Source of the DNA: CAWELS01 sp964468205
Lineage (GTDB): Bacteria > Acidobacteriota > Terriglobia > Bryobacterales > Bryobacteraceae
DNA length: 64,000 bases
Direction: 5' to 3'
NCBI GenBank assembly: GCA_964468205.1
Contig: CAYXVG010000034.1
Span: forward strand, 11,570 to 75,569
This document shows positions 34,168 through 42,781 of the stretch, piece by piece. Made by a program: the position numbers and the translations under genes. The notes beneath the pieces are model-generated. The model was not told where the DNA came from. It saw only the letters and a program-made list of their open reading frames with translations, and did no database searches. Position 1 is the first letter of the stretch; each line of letters starts with the position of its first letter.

Positions 34168-35469
34168 CTACCTGAACAGCACTATAGCAGTCTTTTGAAT
34201 CTCCGGCAGCAGAATCTCGGTCGTGCTTCCTCCCCGTATTGCAGTCTCCAATTCCAGCGGCCCGGCCTCGGGCCGAAGAAGGCTGGCCGAGTGGAATTTG
34301 CCTTGCACTCGCGCCAGAATGTCCCTTTGCACCCGCAATCCGTAGTTCACCAGCGTCAGTGTGGCCGTCTTTCCATCGGCGTGATCTGCAGGAGGTATCT
34401 TCAGCACTCCAATCACCGTGCTCGTACCCCAAAGGCGCACCGCGCGCCGCGGGTGAGTGACGAGGTCGATGACATCCAGCGCGAACTCGCTGGGATCGAG
34501 AATTCGTTCTTTGTAGACTACCAGCCGCCCTTGGCCGAGCTCGTAGAATTCGCGGTCGTGCTCCTCCCGAAGACGTCCGCCGGCGCTGCTCCTCCACCAA
34601 CCGGCAGTGTCTCCGTCATCCAGAACCACAGTGGAACCGGAGTTGGCGTGCGCGAGAATCCGCGGTCCGGAGGCCGGCGTGCCGTTGTGGAGATTGACGG
34701 CGACCAGCGCGCGGATACGCCGTGGGTCCGGCCGCGGTGGAGAGGACAGCGCCGCCAGAGCGGGTGAAGCGTTCTGGCGAAACAGTAGGTTGGCGATTTC
34801 AGCCGTTTCCTCTCCGGGATCCGCCAGCCCGGTGATCACGGGCAATGCCGGCTGGCGCAAGTACTGGGCGTTCTCCCTCAGCCACCGGGCGGTCCGGCCC
34901 AACCCCCTCCAGGCGTTCCGGGCTTTCGATTCCCCTTTCAGAAGGGCGTCCCGGTAGCGTGTCTCCAAGGCTAGAACGTAGTTGCCGCCGCTCATACGGG
35001 CTTCAATCAGCGCAAGTTCCAGAGTCTCGTACGGTACAAGCCGGTCCTCTGGGAGTCCGGCTTTGCGGTTGGGAAGGTAGCCGAGCACGGCCGGACGTCC
35101 CGGATACAAGGCTCTCAGCCAGGAAAACCAGTGCATGTTCGCATCAATCCATGGCTGCGCGCTCGCGCCGGCCACGGCGTGATCGCCGCCCGCAACCGAG
35201 GGCGGCTGCCCGGCGCCCGGCCAGAGGCCGTGGTCCAGTACCACCGGTGCATCGGAGCCGGCGTGTCCGATCTCCTCGAGCGAAGCGAAAGCAAGATTCC
35301 CGGCCTCCTCCACGGAGATTCCAGCGCGGGCGCAACTCTCCCGGAAGCCAGCGGGAAGATCCGGCGTCAGAACGGCTGTAATCCCTCCTTCGCTCAACAG
35401 TGGAAGGTATTTCGGATCGGCGGCGTCCCACCGCAGAATAAAGTCGTCTTCCAAGTGGGATGAAGCCAT
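34168..35469 (-). CDS. Unknown protein with TIM-barrel-like N-terminal part
   Basis: 433 aa, not recognised. The first 230 residues read like a (beta/alpha) barrel involved in carbohydrate work (VVLDHGLWPG, WFSWLRALYPGRPAVLGYLPN, YVLALETRYRDALLKG); residues 240-360 contain a glutaminase-like or flavodoxin-like segment (ALVAVNLHNGTPASGPRIL, STVVLDDGDTAGWW), and the end is a beta-rich domain. The layout recalls beta-galactosidase-type proteins with a trimerisation domain and C-terminal sandwich but no catalytic motif can be assigned. No signal peptide. Precedes DUF362 in the same direction. Confidence 0.6.
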   Translation of the reverse strand: MASSHLEDDFILRWDAADPKYLPLLSEGGITAVLTPDLPAGFRESCARAGISVEEAGNLAFASLEEIGHAGSDAPVVLDHGLWPGAGQPPSVAGGDHAVAGASAQPWIDANMHWFSWLRALYPGRPAVLGYLPNRKAGLPEDRLVPYETLELALIEARMSGGNYVLALETRYRDALLKGESKARNAWRGLGRTARWLRENAQYLRQPALPVITGLADPGEETAEIANLLFRQNASPALAALSSPPRPDPRRIRALVAVNLHNGTPASGPRILAHANSGSTVVLDDGDTAGWWRSSAGGRLREEHDREFYELGQGRLVVYKERILDPSEFALDVIDLVTHPRRAVRLWGTSTVIGVLKIPPADHADGKTATLTLVNYGLRVQRDILARVQGKFHSASLLRPEAGPLELETAIRGGSTTEILLPEIQKTAIVLFR

Positions 35470-35657
35470 CGGCGCCTCGCCATTCGCAGTATATGATTCC
35501 CGCCGTCATTCCGCCAAGGGCCTCCCAACTGCCCGCCGCCGGCACGGCATTTGGGTAAAAACGAAAAAGAAACAAGCCGGCCCCTTCTGGAACGTATAAA
35601 CTTTGAAAAGCGAAACCTCCGCCAAAGCGGGGCGGCCCATCGCGCGAGAGAAATCCA

Positions 35658-36026
35658 ATGAGCCTTCTGATCGACGATCTGAAACGGTTGGCGGAAGCCG
35701 GCAGCGCCAGCGCCGAGGCTTCCCGGCGACTGGTCGAGGCCGCCGGCCGGCTGGCCGATCTCATTGTCCGGCAGTTTCACGTGCGAGACGGCTATGTGGA
35801 GAACCTGGCTCCGGCGTTTGGAGGTTCCCGCTACTCGATTCTGAACGGCCGGCTCGTGAACGCCGAGTCCCGCTTTGTGGCCGAAAGCCGGGATACCGCG
35901 CTGGCCTTTGCCCGCGATATCGCAGGCGGTCTTCTGGAGCACGTAGTGGCGACGCTGGAGCGGCGGTCTGCCGAGTCCCGTGAGGCGCTCCTGCCGGTGG
36001 AACAGGCCCTCCGGCGCCTCCGTTAG
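35658..36026 (+). CDS. Hypothetical helical protein
   Basis: 122 aa, mostly Ala/Arg/Glu-rich amphipathic helices (LIDDLKRLAEAGSASAEA, TLERRSAESREALLPVEQAL) around a short central strand region (YSILNGRLVNAESRF). No signal, no membrane span, no motif. A TATAAA box at 35595-35600 may be its promoter. The PilZ gene follows 66 bases later on the same strand. Function unknown. Confidence 0.6.
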   Translation: MSLLIDDLKRLAEAGSASAEASRRLVEAAGRLADLIVRQFHVRDGYVENLAPAFGGSRYSILNGRLVNAESRFVAESRDTALAFARDIAGGLLEHVVATLERRSAESREALLPVEQALRRLR

Positions 36027-36092
36027 CAGGCCGCTTTGAGCAGAAGTGTGAAGCGCGCCATATCGGTGGCCGATAGACTGGAGAGCAATAAC

Positions 36093-36374
36093 ATGGATCG
36101 AAAGCCTGTCCCGGAACGCCGGCGGGAAGAGCGATACATTGCCGAGCCAGACGCCTGGGTCGCCTGGACCGATCCTTCCGGCCTTCGTCTGCACTTACGC
36201 GGGCATTGCCTCGATATATCGGCCAGCGGGATCCGCATCGAAACCGACCGGCCGATCCCGCTAGACGCGAAGGTGACGATCGGCGTTCCTGTGCGCAAAC
36301 TGCAACGCTCGGCGCGGGTTCGGCACTGCTCCGCGAGCGGCCCGTACTTCGTAGCGGGTTTCGAGTACGTTTGA
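36093..36374 (+). CDS. PilZ domain protein
   Basis: 93 aa from ATG 36093 with GGAGAG upstream; the longer frame begins with an unsupported TTG. It carries the c-di-GMP binding signatures: an Arg-rich N-terminus (ERRREERY) and LDISASGIRIE (D/N-x-S-x-x-G). Single-domain PilZ proteins relay c-di-GMP to motility or envelope targets. Residues AWVAWTDPSG resemble the second PilZ protein at 37335, so they are probably paralogues. Confidence 0.8.
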   Translation: MDRKPVPERRREERYIAEPDAWVAWTDPSGLRLHLRGHCLDISASGIRIETDRPIPLDAKVTIGVPVRKLQRSARVRHCSASGPYFVAGFEYV

Positions 36375-36394
36375 TCTGCAGCCCCGGCTCGTAG

Positions 36395-37234
36395 CTAGTG
36401 CTGTTCGTAGGCGAGTTCCCCCGCCTCCACCGGCGCCGGAATCCGATTTTCCGCGGTTGCCAGAGGACAGGTAGCGTAAGGGGTGAAGGCGCAGGGCGGA
36501 TTGTACGCTTTGTTGAAGTCGAGTATCACCTTCCCATCGATCGGTAAACCGGAGTATAGAAAGCGTGACGCGCCGTAAGTGGTCTTGCCGCTCGTTTCGT
36601 CGCGGAAGGCAAAAAATAGTTCGTCGCCCGATGCCGTCGGGCGCAGCCGAACACTTTTCCCGTGAAGCTCGAATTCCACGTAGCCCGGGCTTTCTCCCTT
36701 CTCAGCAATGCCAATCACCGTCGGGACCCGGACGATCTTCGGATCCGGAACGAAACGCGCGGCGATGCGGTAGTCCGGCGAGACCGGGTACCAGCGGCAG
36801 CCAGTGAACTTCCGGCGGAACTCGCTGCGTTGGTCCCTCACGCGCACTCCAAAACGCCCGCCCCGCTCGATAACCCAGAAAGCGATGTCGCCCATCCGGA
36901 TTGTCGTCGGCTCGCCTCGGGAGTCCGGCTTCAGTTCGACCGAACCTTTTGATCTGTCCGCATAGCGCAATACGATGCGCTCTCCGGCGCGCTCAATCAC
37001 TCCGAATCGAGGCGGCGCTGAGTGCGCTGGAAGAATCACGCGATTGGACTCGGCCGCGCCCACGGGGTTGTCACCGTCCCGGAGCCAAAACAGTCCCGTG
37101 ATCGTCAGCCACCCCGTGTCTGACGTAAGCCGCGCTTCCCGCTCCGCCCGCCACTGCCGGACCTCGTCCTCGTAGGATGCCGCTCCCAGCGTCAGCGCCG
37201 TTGCGGATATCAGTATCGCGGCCCAATTGACCAT
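36395..37234 (-). CDS. DUF1684 family protein, exported
   Basis: 279 aa with a signal peptide (AAILISATALTLGAAS). The family hallmark near the C-terminus is present: LDFNKAYNPPCAFTPYATC, followed by PLATAENRIPAPVEAGE. N-terminal WRAEREARLTSDTGWLTITGLFWL is also conserved in DUF1684. Members are common in soil bacteria and usually secreted; no reaction is established, though the Cys-containing motif is invariant. Divergent from the PilZ gene at 37335. Confidence 0.88.
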   Translation of the reverse strand: MVNWAAILISATALTLGAASYEDEVRQWRAEREARLTSDTGWLTITGLFWLRDGDNPVGAAESNRVILPAHSAPPRFGVIERAGERIVLRYADRSKGSVELKPDSRGEPTTIRMGDIAFWVIERGGRFGVRVRDQRSEFRRKFTGCRWYPVSPDYRIAARFVPDPKIVRVPTVIGIAEKGESPGYVEFELHGKSVRLRPTASGDELFFAFRDETSGKTTYGASRFLYSGLPIDGKVILDFNKAYNPPCAFTPYATCPLATAENRIPAPVEAGELAYEQH

Positions 37235-37334
37235 CTATCAACAGGATAGAAGAGTTCGAGGGGGCGCGGTGAATCCCTTGTTTGAAGGCGAAAAACAGCC
37301 GATATGAGTATTTGGACGGTGAGTATTGACAGGC

Positions 37335-37628
37335 ATGAAACGAAGACGGCACGCGCGCGTTCTAACGAATGTCGCAGCGTGGGTTTCGTGGACCGATGAG
37401 AAGGGCAGAAACCGGCGCGTCTCGGGCAAATGTGTCAACATTTCTGTCTCAGGAGCCATGATTGAGATTCCGCTCTCGGTCAGGCAAGGGGATACCGTAA
37501 CCGTCGGAATCCCGCGCATCCCACTCGAAGCGTTCGCTATCATCCGGCGTGTCGAGTCAAAAGGAAATCTCGCGGTCGTCGGCGTGGAATTCACCGCGCG
37601 GCACAACCCAGCCAACCGGGACAGCTAA
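37335..37628 (+). CDS. PilZ domain protein (second)
   Basis: 97 aa starting MKRRRHARVLT. Contains the Arg motif (KRRRHAR) and VNISVSGAMIEI, the two c-di-GMP contact segments. Shares AWVSWTD with the PilZ protein at 36093 but the two are separated by a gene on the other strand. No output domain is fused, so a partner protein must carry the response. Confidence 0.8.
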   Translation: MKRRRHARVLTNVAAWVSWTDEKGRNRRVSGKCVNISVSGAMIEIPLSVRQGDTVTVGIPRIPLEAFAIIRRVESKGNLAVVGVEFTARHNPANRDS

Positions 37629-37697
37629 GCCGAAGCACAGCCTCATTGCGAAGGTTGTGCTCCGGTTGCCGCCGGGTAACGCTAACCCCTGTAGAAT

Positions 37698-38612
37698 CTA
37701 TTCCCGCTTGCGCTTCTCCATCCGAGCCTTCAGGCCCTGCGCCTCGGCCCACGCATTGAATTCGTCGATCATCTCGTCGCTCCAGCGTGTATCGATCTGC
37801 CCCGGTGTGTACTTGCCCTCCCGCAGCATCTGATGGCCCCAGGTGTCTCTTGCCTGTGTAAGCTCGGCCCGGTCGGCTACTTCTTCGGCATGCTGCGGAG
37901 GAATGAATGTCAGACCCTCCGGGTCGCTCACAACGATGTCGCCTGGCATCACCGTCACTTGGCCAATGCGGATCGGAACATTAATCCCCATGAGCGTCAC
38001 GTCCCGGATCGCCGACGGATCGGCGCCCCGGACATAGGCCCGGAAACCAACGATATTCTGCATGCCGGTGACATCACGCACCCCACCGTCAACGATTAGT
38101 CCTGTCCCGCTCTTCGCGTAGATCGAAGTCGCGAGGTTGTCTCCGGCGAAGGTGCCGTCTTTCACCTTTCCGAACATATCCACAACCAGCACATCACCAT
38201 TTTCCAGGATGTCGATCACCCAGGAATTCTGCCCTCGGGAAACGCGCTTCTCTTTTTTGCCATAGTCATTGATGACCTCGTGTACATCCGGCCGCTGCGG
38301 CATGAACACGGCTGTCACCACACGGCCGGCCAAACGCTTTTCACCAGGGTTGATCACCTGCCAGTTCCCTTCGAACTGCTGATTGAACCCCTTGCCTCGC
38401 AAAACGCCCCACGCCTCCTCGGCCGAGATCTTGCTCAAGCGCTGCACAATCTCTTCTGGAACCTTCGGCCTTCCATCAGGGAAACGATCCCCCTTCCACT
38501 CGCGGGTGAACTCCTCGCGCTGCTGCTTTGACCACATGCCGAGTTGGCCGAACGCCTGACTTACAAGCAAGAACCCGGCGGTCAGCGCGATTGCTTTGAT
38601 TTTCAGTTTCAT
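37698..38612 (-). CDS. Secreted RraA family protein
   Basis: 304 aa from MKLKIKAIALTAGF (SD AAGGAAG). A Sec signal ends near residue 23, unusual for this family. The core signature GTGLIVDGGVRDVTGMQN retains Gly, Asp and Arg-Asp of RraA/HMG-aldolase proteins, and MPGDIVVSDPEGLTFIPP is the usual metal-site loop. About 90 extra residues precede the core, with a KFN-type linker. It would be a periplasmic aldolase or decarboxylase-like protein; the paralogue at 30654 lacks the signal. Confidence 0.82.
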   Translation of the reverse strand: MKLKIKAIALTAGFLLVSQAFGQLGMWSKQQREEFTREWKGDRFPDGRPKVPEEIVQRLSKISAEEAWGVLRGKGFNQQFEGNWQVINPGEKRLAGRVVTAVFMPQRPDVHEVINDYGKKEKRVSRGQNSWVIDILENGDVLVVDMFGKVKDGTFAGDNLATSIYAKSGTGLIVDGGVRDVTGMQNIVGFRAYVRGADPSAIRDVTLMGINVPIRIGQVTVMPGDIVVSDPEGLTFIPPQHAEEVADRAELTQARDTWGHQMLREGKYTPGQIDTRWSDEMIDEFNAWAEAQGLKARMEKRKRE

Positions 38613-38735
38613 GGCTTCCTTGTCTGCTCCTGAATTGGTTACAGCTAGAGAACCAGCATACTCGACGCGGCGTCTCCGTGGCGCGGCGGTTTTTTGACAC
38701 TTCTTCCGGCCGCTTGGGAGAATGAACAGCAGGTG

Positions 38736-39197
38736 ATGAGTTCCCAAGAAGAGCCCGTAACCTCGCGGCGCGCGCAACAAGGTGACACAGTGCGCGTTCA
38801 CTACGTCTGTACACTGGCTGACGGATCTGTATTTGCGTCCACCCGGGAGCGGGAGCCGAAGGAGTTCCTCCTTGGCGGGGCGGAAGTCATTCCCGGACTT
38901 CAGGAAGCCGTCCTCGGCATGACTCCCGGCGAAAGGAAGAATGTGTCGATTCCCCCGTCGCGCGCCTACGGCCCCTATCACGAAGATATGACCGCGTGGA
39001 TTGACCGCAACATGGCTCCCACCGATCTCAAAATCGAGGTCGGCGGTGTAATCCGTGTGAAACACGCTGACGGACATGAGTCAGACGCCTTCGTCTCAGA
39101 GATCAAGGGCGGCAAAATGAAGGTCGATGGCAATCATCCTCTCGCCGGCAAGGAGTTGCGGATGGAGATCGAATTGGTGGAGCTCAACCCGGCATGA
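38736..39197 (+). CDS. SlyD-like FKBP-type peptidyl-prolyl isomerase
   Basis: 153 aa from the ATG of MSSQEEPVT; an upstream in-frame start at 38694 is less likely. FKBP half-site DTVRVHYVCTLADGSVFAST and the FLLGGAEVIPGLQEAVLGM block are conserved, then an inserted flap domain (WIDRNMAPTDLKIEVGGV...VDGNHPLAGKELRMEIELVEL) as in SlyD. No His-rich metal tail. No signal, so a cytoplasmic folding helper. It directly precedes an Hsp70-like gene on the same strand. Confidence 0.88.
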   Translation: MSSQEEPVTSRRAQQGDTVRVHYVCTLADGSVFASTREREPKEFLLGGAEVIPGLQEAVLGMTPGERKNVSIPPSRAYGPYHEDMTAWIDRNMAPTDLKIEVGGVIRVKHADGHESDAFVSEIKGGKMKVDGNHPLAGKELRMEIELVELNPA

Positions 39198-39207
39198 GAG
39201 TTTGCGG

Positions 39208-39246
39208 CCTCCACGCTGGAGGATGGGCGAGATATCCTAACGATCA
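39208..39246 (+). promoter_or_regulatory. Leaderless-type promoter with inverted repeat before the Hsp70-like gene
   Basis: CCTCCA (39208-39213) and TGGAGG (39217-39222) form a perfect inverted repeat. Eleven bases on is TATCCT (39233-39238), 8 bases before the ATG at 39247, with no ribosome site between. Such a -10 box so close to the start implies transcription beginning at or next to the ATG. The inverted repeat sits where the -35 would be and could be an operator. The 14-mer GCGAGATATCCTAA here is repeated exactly at 53120. Confidence 0.5.
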
Positions 39247-40842
39247 ATGAAGCTTGGTATTGATTTCGGCACCACGCGAATCGTGGTCGCCGCCGTTGAC
39301 CGCGGGAACTATCCTTTGGTTACCTTCGAAACGCCCGAAGGCGAGCGCTATGACTGGTTTCCCCCGCTTGTCGCCATCGCCGGAGAAAAGCGCGTCTATG
39401 GGTGGGACGCATGGCAGGCGCAGCAAACGCAGGGGTGGACCGTCATACGGTCGCTCAAGCGCTACCTCGAGGACGCGGGGCCGCAATCCCGAGTCGCCAT
39501 CGCCGGTCAGTCGATCCCCATGCTAGACCTGCTCACTGAGCTGATGTCCGCCCTCCGGCGCAGTCTGTTGGAACAATCCAGCCTCAGCGCCGGGAAGCGC
39601 CGGAAAATCGAAGTGATGCTCGGCGTGCCGGCCAATGCGAACGGCAACCAGCGATTTCTCACGGTCGAGGCCTTCCGGCGCGCCGGCTTTGAAGTGCTTG
39701 GCTTGCTCAACGAACCGTCCGCGGCGGCCATCGAGTTCACCCATGCTAACGCCGATCGGCGGGCGGCGCAATCGCGTGGATCATTGCTGGTTTACGATCT
39801 CGGCGGAGGCACCTTTGACGCCTCGCTGGTAAGCACGAAGGAGCGGTTCCACGAAGTTATCGCCTCCGAGGGCATTACCACGTTGGGTGGAGACGACTTC
39901 GATACCGTTCTGGCCGAGTTGGCCCTGCAGGAAGCCGGAGTCGAGCCGGCCGAACGGGATGGCTTCTCCCAAAATGAATGGTTCCGTCTTCACGAAGAGT
40001 GCCGGCAAAAGAAAGAAGCGCTACACCCCAACACCCGCCGCATAACGATTGACTTCGAATCCGTGCGGCCTTCCCTCGACCCGGTTACTGTTTCCGTCGA
40101 CGAGTTCTACAACGAATGCCGCCCCCTGGTGGAAGAGACGATCCACGCCGTGAAGGATCTGCTGAGCGCACATCAGGCTTCGCCCGACGCAATCTACATC
40201 GCCGGCGGGGGTAGCGAACTGCCTCTCGTGCCCCGCGCGTTGCGCGAAGTGTACGGACGCAGGGTGCGGCGTTCCGCCTATACCCATTCGGCCACCGCGA
40301 TCGGCCTTGCTATCCAGGCCGACGAGCAGGCCGGCTACCACTTGAAGGAGACCTTCACCCGTTTCTTCGGCGTCTGGCGCGAAGGCGAGGGAGGCAGGAG
40401 CATCGTTTTTGATCCGCTCTTTCACAAGGGAACGGCGCTGCCGGGATCCAAGGAGGCTCCGCTCACGGTCGCGAGACGGTATCATCCGGTCCATAACATC
40501 GGACACTTTCGGTACCTCGAGTGCAGCCACCGCGAGCGCGACGGACGCCCCGCCGGAGCTATCACCGTGTGGGACGAGATCTACTTCCCGTTCGATCCAT
40601 CGCTGCGCAAAGAGCGAAAGCTGCAAGCAGTTGGCGTGGGCCACTCCGATTGCGTAATGAACCAGGAGATCGAGGAGGCCTATTCCTGCGACTCTGGCGG
40701 CAGCGTCACCGTGAAGATCGTTAATCTAACCTCCGGCTACCAACGCAAGTTCCGGCTTGGCCGATGGGCCGTCCCGAGCGCTCCGATCGTGCCTGGAAAA
40801 CGGACTAAGAAAAGCAAACGGCAAACGCAGGAACGAGCATAA
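39247..40842 (+). CDS. Hsp70 family chaperone-like protein
   Basis: 531 aa. Actin-like ATPase with phosphate-1 loop LGIDFGTTRIVVA, phosphate-2 LLVYDLGGGTFDASL and adenosine loop YIAGGGSELPLVPRAL. After residue 380 comes a short beta-rich segment (FFGVWREGEGGRSIVFDPLF, KGTALPGS) rather than a full DnaK substrate domain, and no helical lid or EEVD-like tail; it ends in a very basic stretch. It resembles HscC/DnaK-like minor Hsp70 proteins. Follows a SlyD-like isomerase, so the two may serve the same client. Confidence 0.88.
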   Translation: MKLGIDFGTTRIVVAAVDRGNYPLVTFETPEGERYDWFPPLVAIAGEKRVYGWDAWQAQQTQGWTVIRSLKRYLEDAGPQSRVAIAGQSIPMLDLLTELMSALRRSLLEQSSLSAGKRRKIEVMLGVPANANGNQRFLTVEAFRRAGFEVLGLLNEPSAAAIEFTHANADRRAAQSRGSLLVYDLGGGTFDASLVSTKERFHEVIASEGITTLGGDDFDTVLAELALQEAGVEPAERDGFSQNEWFRLHEECRQKKEALHPNTRRITIDFESVRPSLDPVTVSVDEFYNECRPLVEETIHAVKDLLSAHQASPDAIYIAGGGSELPLVPRALREVYGRRVRRSAYTHSATAIGLAIQADEQAGYHLKETFTRFFGVWREGEGGRSIVFDPLFHKGTALPGSKEAPLTVARRYHPVHNIGHFRYLECSHRERDGRPAGAITVWDEIYFPFDPSLRKERKLQAVGVGHSDCVMNQEIEEAYSCDSGGSVTVKIVNLTSGYQRKFRLGRWAVPSAPIVPGKRTKKSKRQTQERA

Positions 40843-40895
40843 GCGGGACACCGCCGGGGCCGGTTGTGCAGACGAGCCGCAGGTGCAAGTGCCGC

Positions 40896-40909
40896 TAAGA
40901 TAGTAGTTC
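40896..40909 (+). promoter_or_regulatory. TAAGAT -10 box, leaderless start of the DUF885 gene
   Basis: TAAGAT at 40896-40901 is followed after 8 bases by the ATG at 40910. There is no Shine-Dalgarno sequence in between, so the message probably begins at the start codon. Confidence 0.45.
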
Positions 40910-42673
40910 ATGCTCACGCTGCGGCCTGTTGCGGCTATTTCTGCGGGTCTAATTTCGCTCGCTCTCACTTTGCTGGCGGCCTGTGCCGGCCCGGGGCAGG
41001 AGTCCGGCGCCCTCACGCGGGTCAGCAGTGACTACATGAACGCGCTGTTCGGTGCACGGCCTGCCACTGCGGCGGCGATCGGACTGCACCAATACGATGG
41101 AAGGCTCGATGACGTTAGCAGCTTGGCCTTGGCCCGCCGCGCCGACGAATTGGGACGGATGCTGCCGCGGATTCAACGGATCCGCACATTGAACCTGCCG
41201 TTTGAGGATGATCTCGATGCCGCCGCCCTCGAGTACCGGATCCGGGCGGAGTTGGCCGCCTTCCAGCGCCTGGAGCGCTGGAAGCGCGACCCAAGTTTCT
41301 ATTTGGAAATTCCGTTGCTCTCCATTGACCGCACCATGCGGCACGTCTATGCGCCCGCTTCGGACCGCCTCAAGGCCGTGGTAATCTCCGTGAACGAAAT
41401 CGACGCCGTCCTCGCCGCCATGAGGGCGAATCTCGACGCTCCGTCGCGGGCTGAGGTGGAGGTGGGCCTCGACACGGGATATCTCTTGTTGGATTTGCTC
41501 CAAAACGAGTTGCCCCGGTGGGGGACCGCCTCGGCCGGTGTGGATACCCGGCTTGAGAGCAGCTTTTCGGCTGGGCTTGCCCGCGCCACCAGCACCGTCG
41601 CCCAGTCGCTCGATTGGATCCGCAAACATTCGCTGCCTACGGCTCGGTCGCCGGCGGGAATCGGCGCCGAGAACTTCGTGATTGCGCTCCTCTTTGATTC
41701 GATGGTGGAAATCCGTGTCAGCGATCTCCTTTCCCGTGCCGAACAGGGCATCGCTAGGTACCAGCAGGCAGTTACCGCCGCTGCTGCGAAAGTTAGCCCC
41801 GGAGCGTCTTTCGCGCGTGTGCGTGAGGATCTCGCGGCGGCCTCGCTGCCAACTGGAGCCGCTGTGTCCGCGACGAATGCCGCGGTGCTGGAGATCCTGT
41901 CGATCATCCGGGAACGCGACTTGTTTTCCGTGCCCCCTGAAATCGGCGGCGCCGGCGACGAACGCCGCTATCACATCGCCGCGACCCCAAGCCACCGCTC
42001 GGCGGCGCTTCGCTACTTTCTATTTGATCCTCCGATGCTCGCGGCAAACAGCGATAAAGAGGGATACTTGCTCCTCTCCCGTCCGGACCGCGGCTGGCTC
42101 CCGTCCATAGGTCAGGAACACTCTGCCTATCTAGTCCCCGCCGGCTTCCGGCTCGCCGCCGCCAACGCCGTGGTTCCCGGCCGCTATCTGCAAGCGGTCT
42201 CCCTCGAACTGCGCGAAACGCTGGGAGCCGAGACCGATATCAGGTTGCTTCTCGAGAGCCGGGTAACGCGGGAGGGCTGGGGCTATTATGCCGAGCAACT
42301 TCTTACGGACGCCGGACTCGGCGCCGATGACCCTTTCCAAGAGCTTCTCCTGGCTCATCGGTCCCTGCTCGCCAGTGGCCGCTTTGCCGCTTGTATCCGG
42401 ATTCACGCCCAGGGGGCATCACTCGAACAAGCCATTCAACTGTTCGAGAACGATACGTATCTCACCCCGGAAGCGGCCCGCCTCGAAGCAGTTCGTTGCG
42501 CGGCCGATCCGCTGGCGCTCGCTGGCGCCCTCGGCAAGGAGTTAATAACGGAGTTGCGGGAAGAATACCAGCGCGAATTCGGAGACCAGTCGCTGAAAGC
42601 GTTTCATGACGCGTTCCTGAAGCGGGGACCGATGCCTATTCCGCTGCTTCGGCGGGCCATTCTCCAGCAATAA
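40910..42673 (+). CDS. DUF885 lipoprotein lacking the HExxPGH metal motif
   Basis: 587 aa; leader ends in lipobox LTLLAAC, so a membrane-anchored lipoprotein. The DUF885 fold is recognisable throughout: PSFYLEIPLLSIDRTMRHV early, then PGRYLQAVSLELRETLG, TREGWGYYAEQLL and the C-terminal FHDAFLKRGPMPIPLLRR. Active family members are zinc peptidases with H-E-x-x-P-G-H; here residues 419-425 read NAVVPGR, so both His and the Glu are replaced. The retained overall fold and open frame suggest a non-catalytic role rather than decay. Confidence 0.82.
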   Translation: MLTLRPVAAISAGLISLALTLLAACAGPGQESGALTRVSSDYMNALFGARPATAAAIGLHQYDGRLDDVSSLALARRADELGRMLPRIQRIRTLNLPFEDDLDAAALEYRIRAELAAFQRLERWKRDPSFYLEIPLLSIDRTMRHVYAPASDRLKAVVISVNEIDAVLAAMRANLDAPSRAEVEVGLDTGYLLLDLLQNELPRWGTASAGVDTRLESSFSAGLARATSTVAQSLDWIRKHSLPTARSPAGIGAENFVIALLFDSMVEIRVSDLLSRAEQGIARYQQAVTAAAAKVSPGASFARVREDLAAASLPTGAAVSATNAAVLEILSIIRERDLFSVPPEIGGAGDERRYHIAATPSHRSAALRYFLFDPPMLAANSDKEGYLLLSRPDRGWLPSIGQEHSAYLVPAGFRLAAANAVVPGRYLQAVSLELRETLGAETDIRLLLESRVTREGWGYYAEQLLTDAGLGADDPFQELLLAHRSLLASGRFAACIRIHAQGASLEQAIQLFENDTYLTPEAARLEAVRCAADPLALAGALGKELITELREEYQREFGDQSLKAFHDAFLKRGPMPIPLLRRAILQQ

Positions 42674-42781
42674 GGCGGGCAGAGGAGCATCGCACCGTTG
42701 ACGCCGCCGCGGCGCTCTCTCTGCCGCGGTATAGTGACACCTTGGGTGTGGCCGCCCTCAACGGCAAAACAAGGAGGCAAT

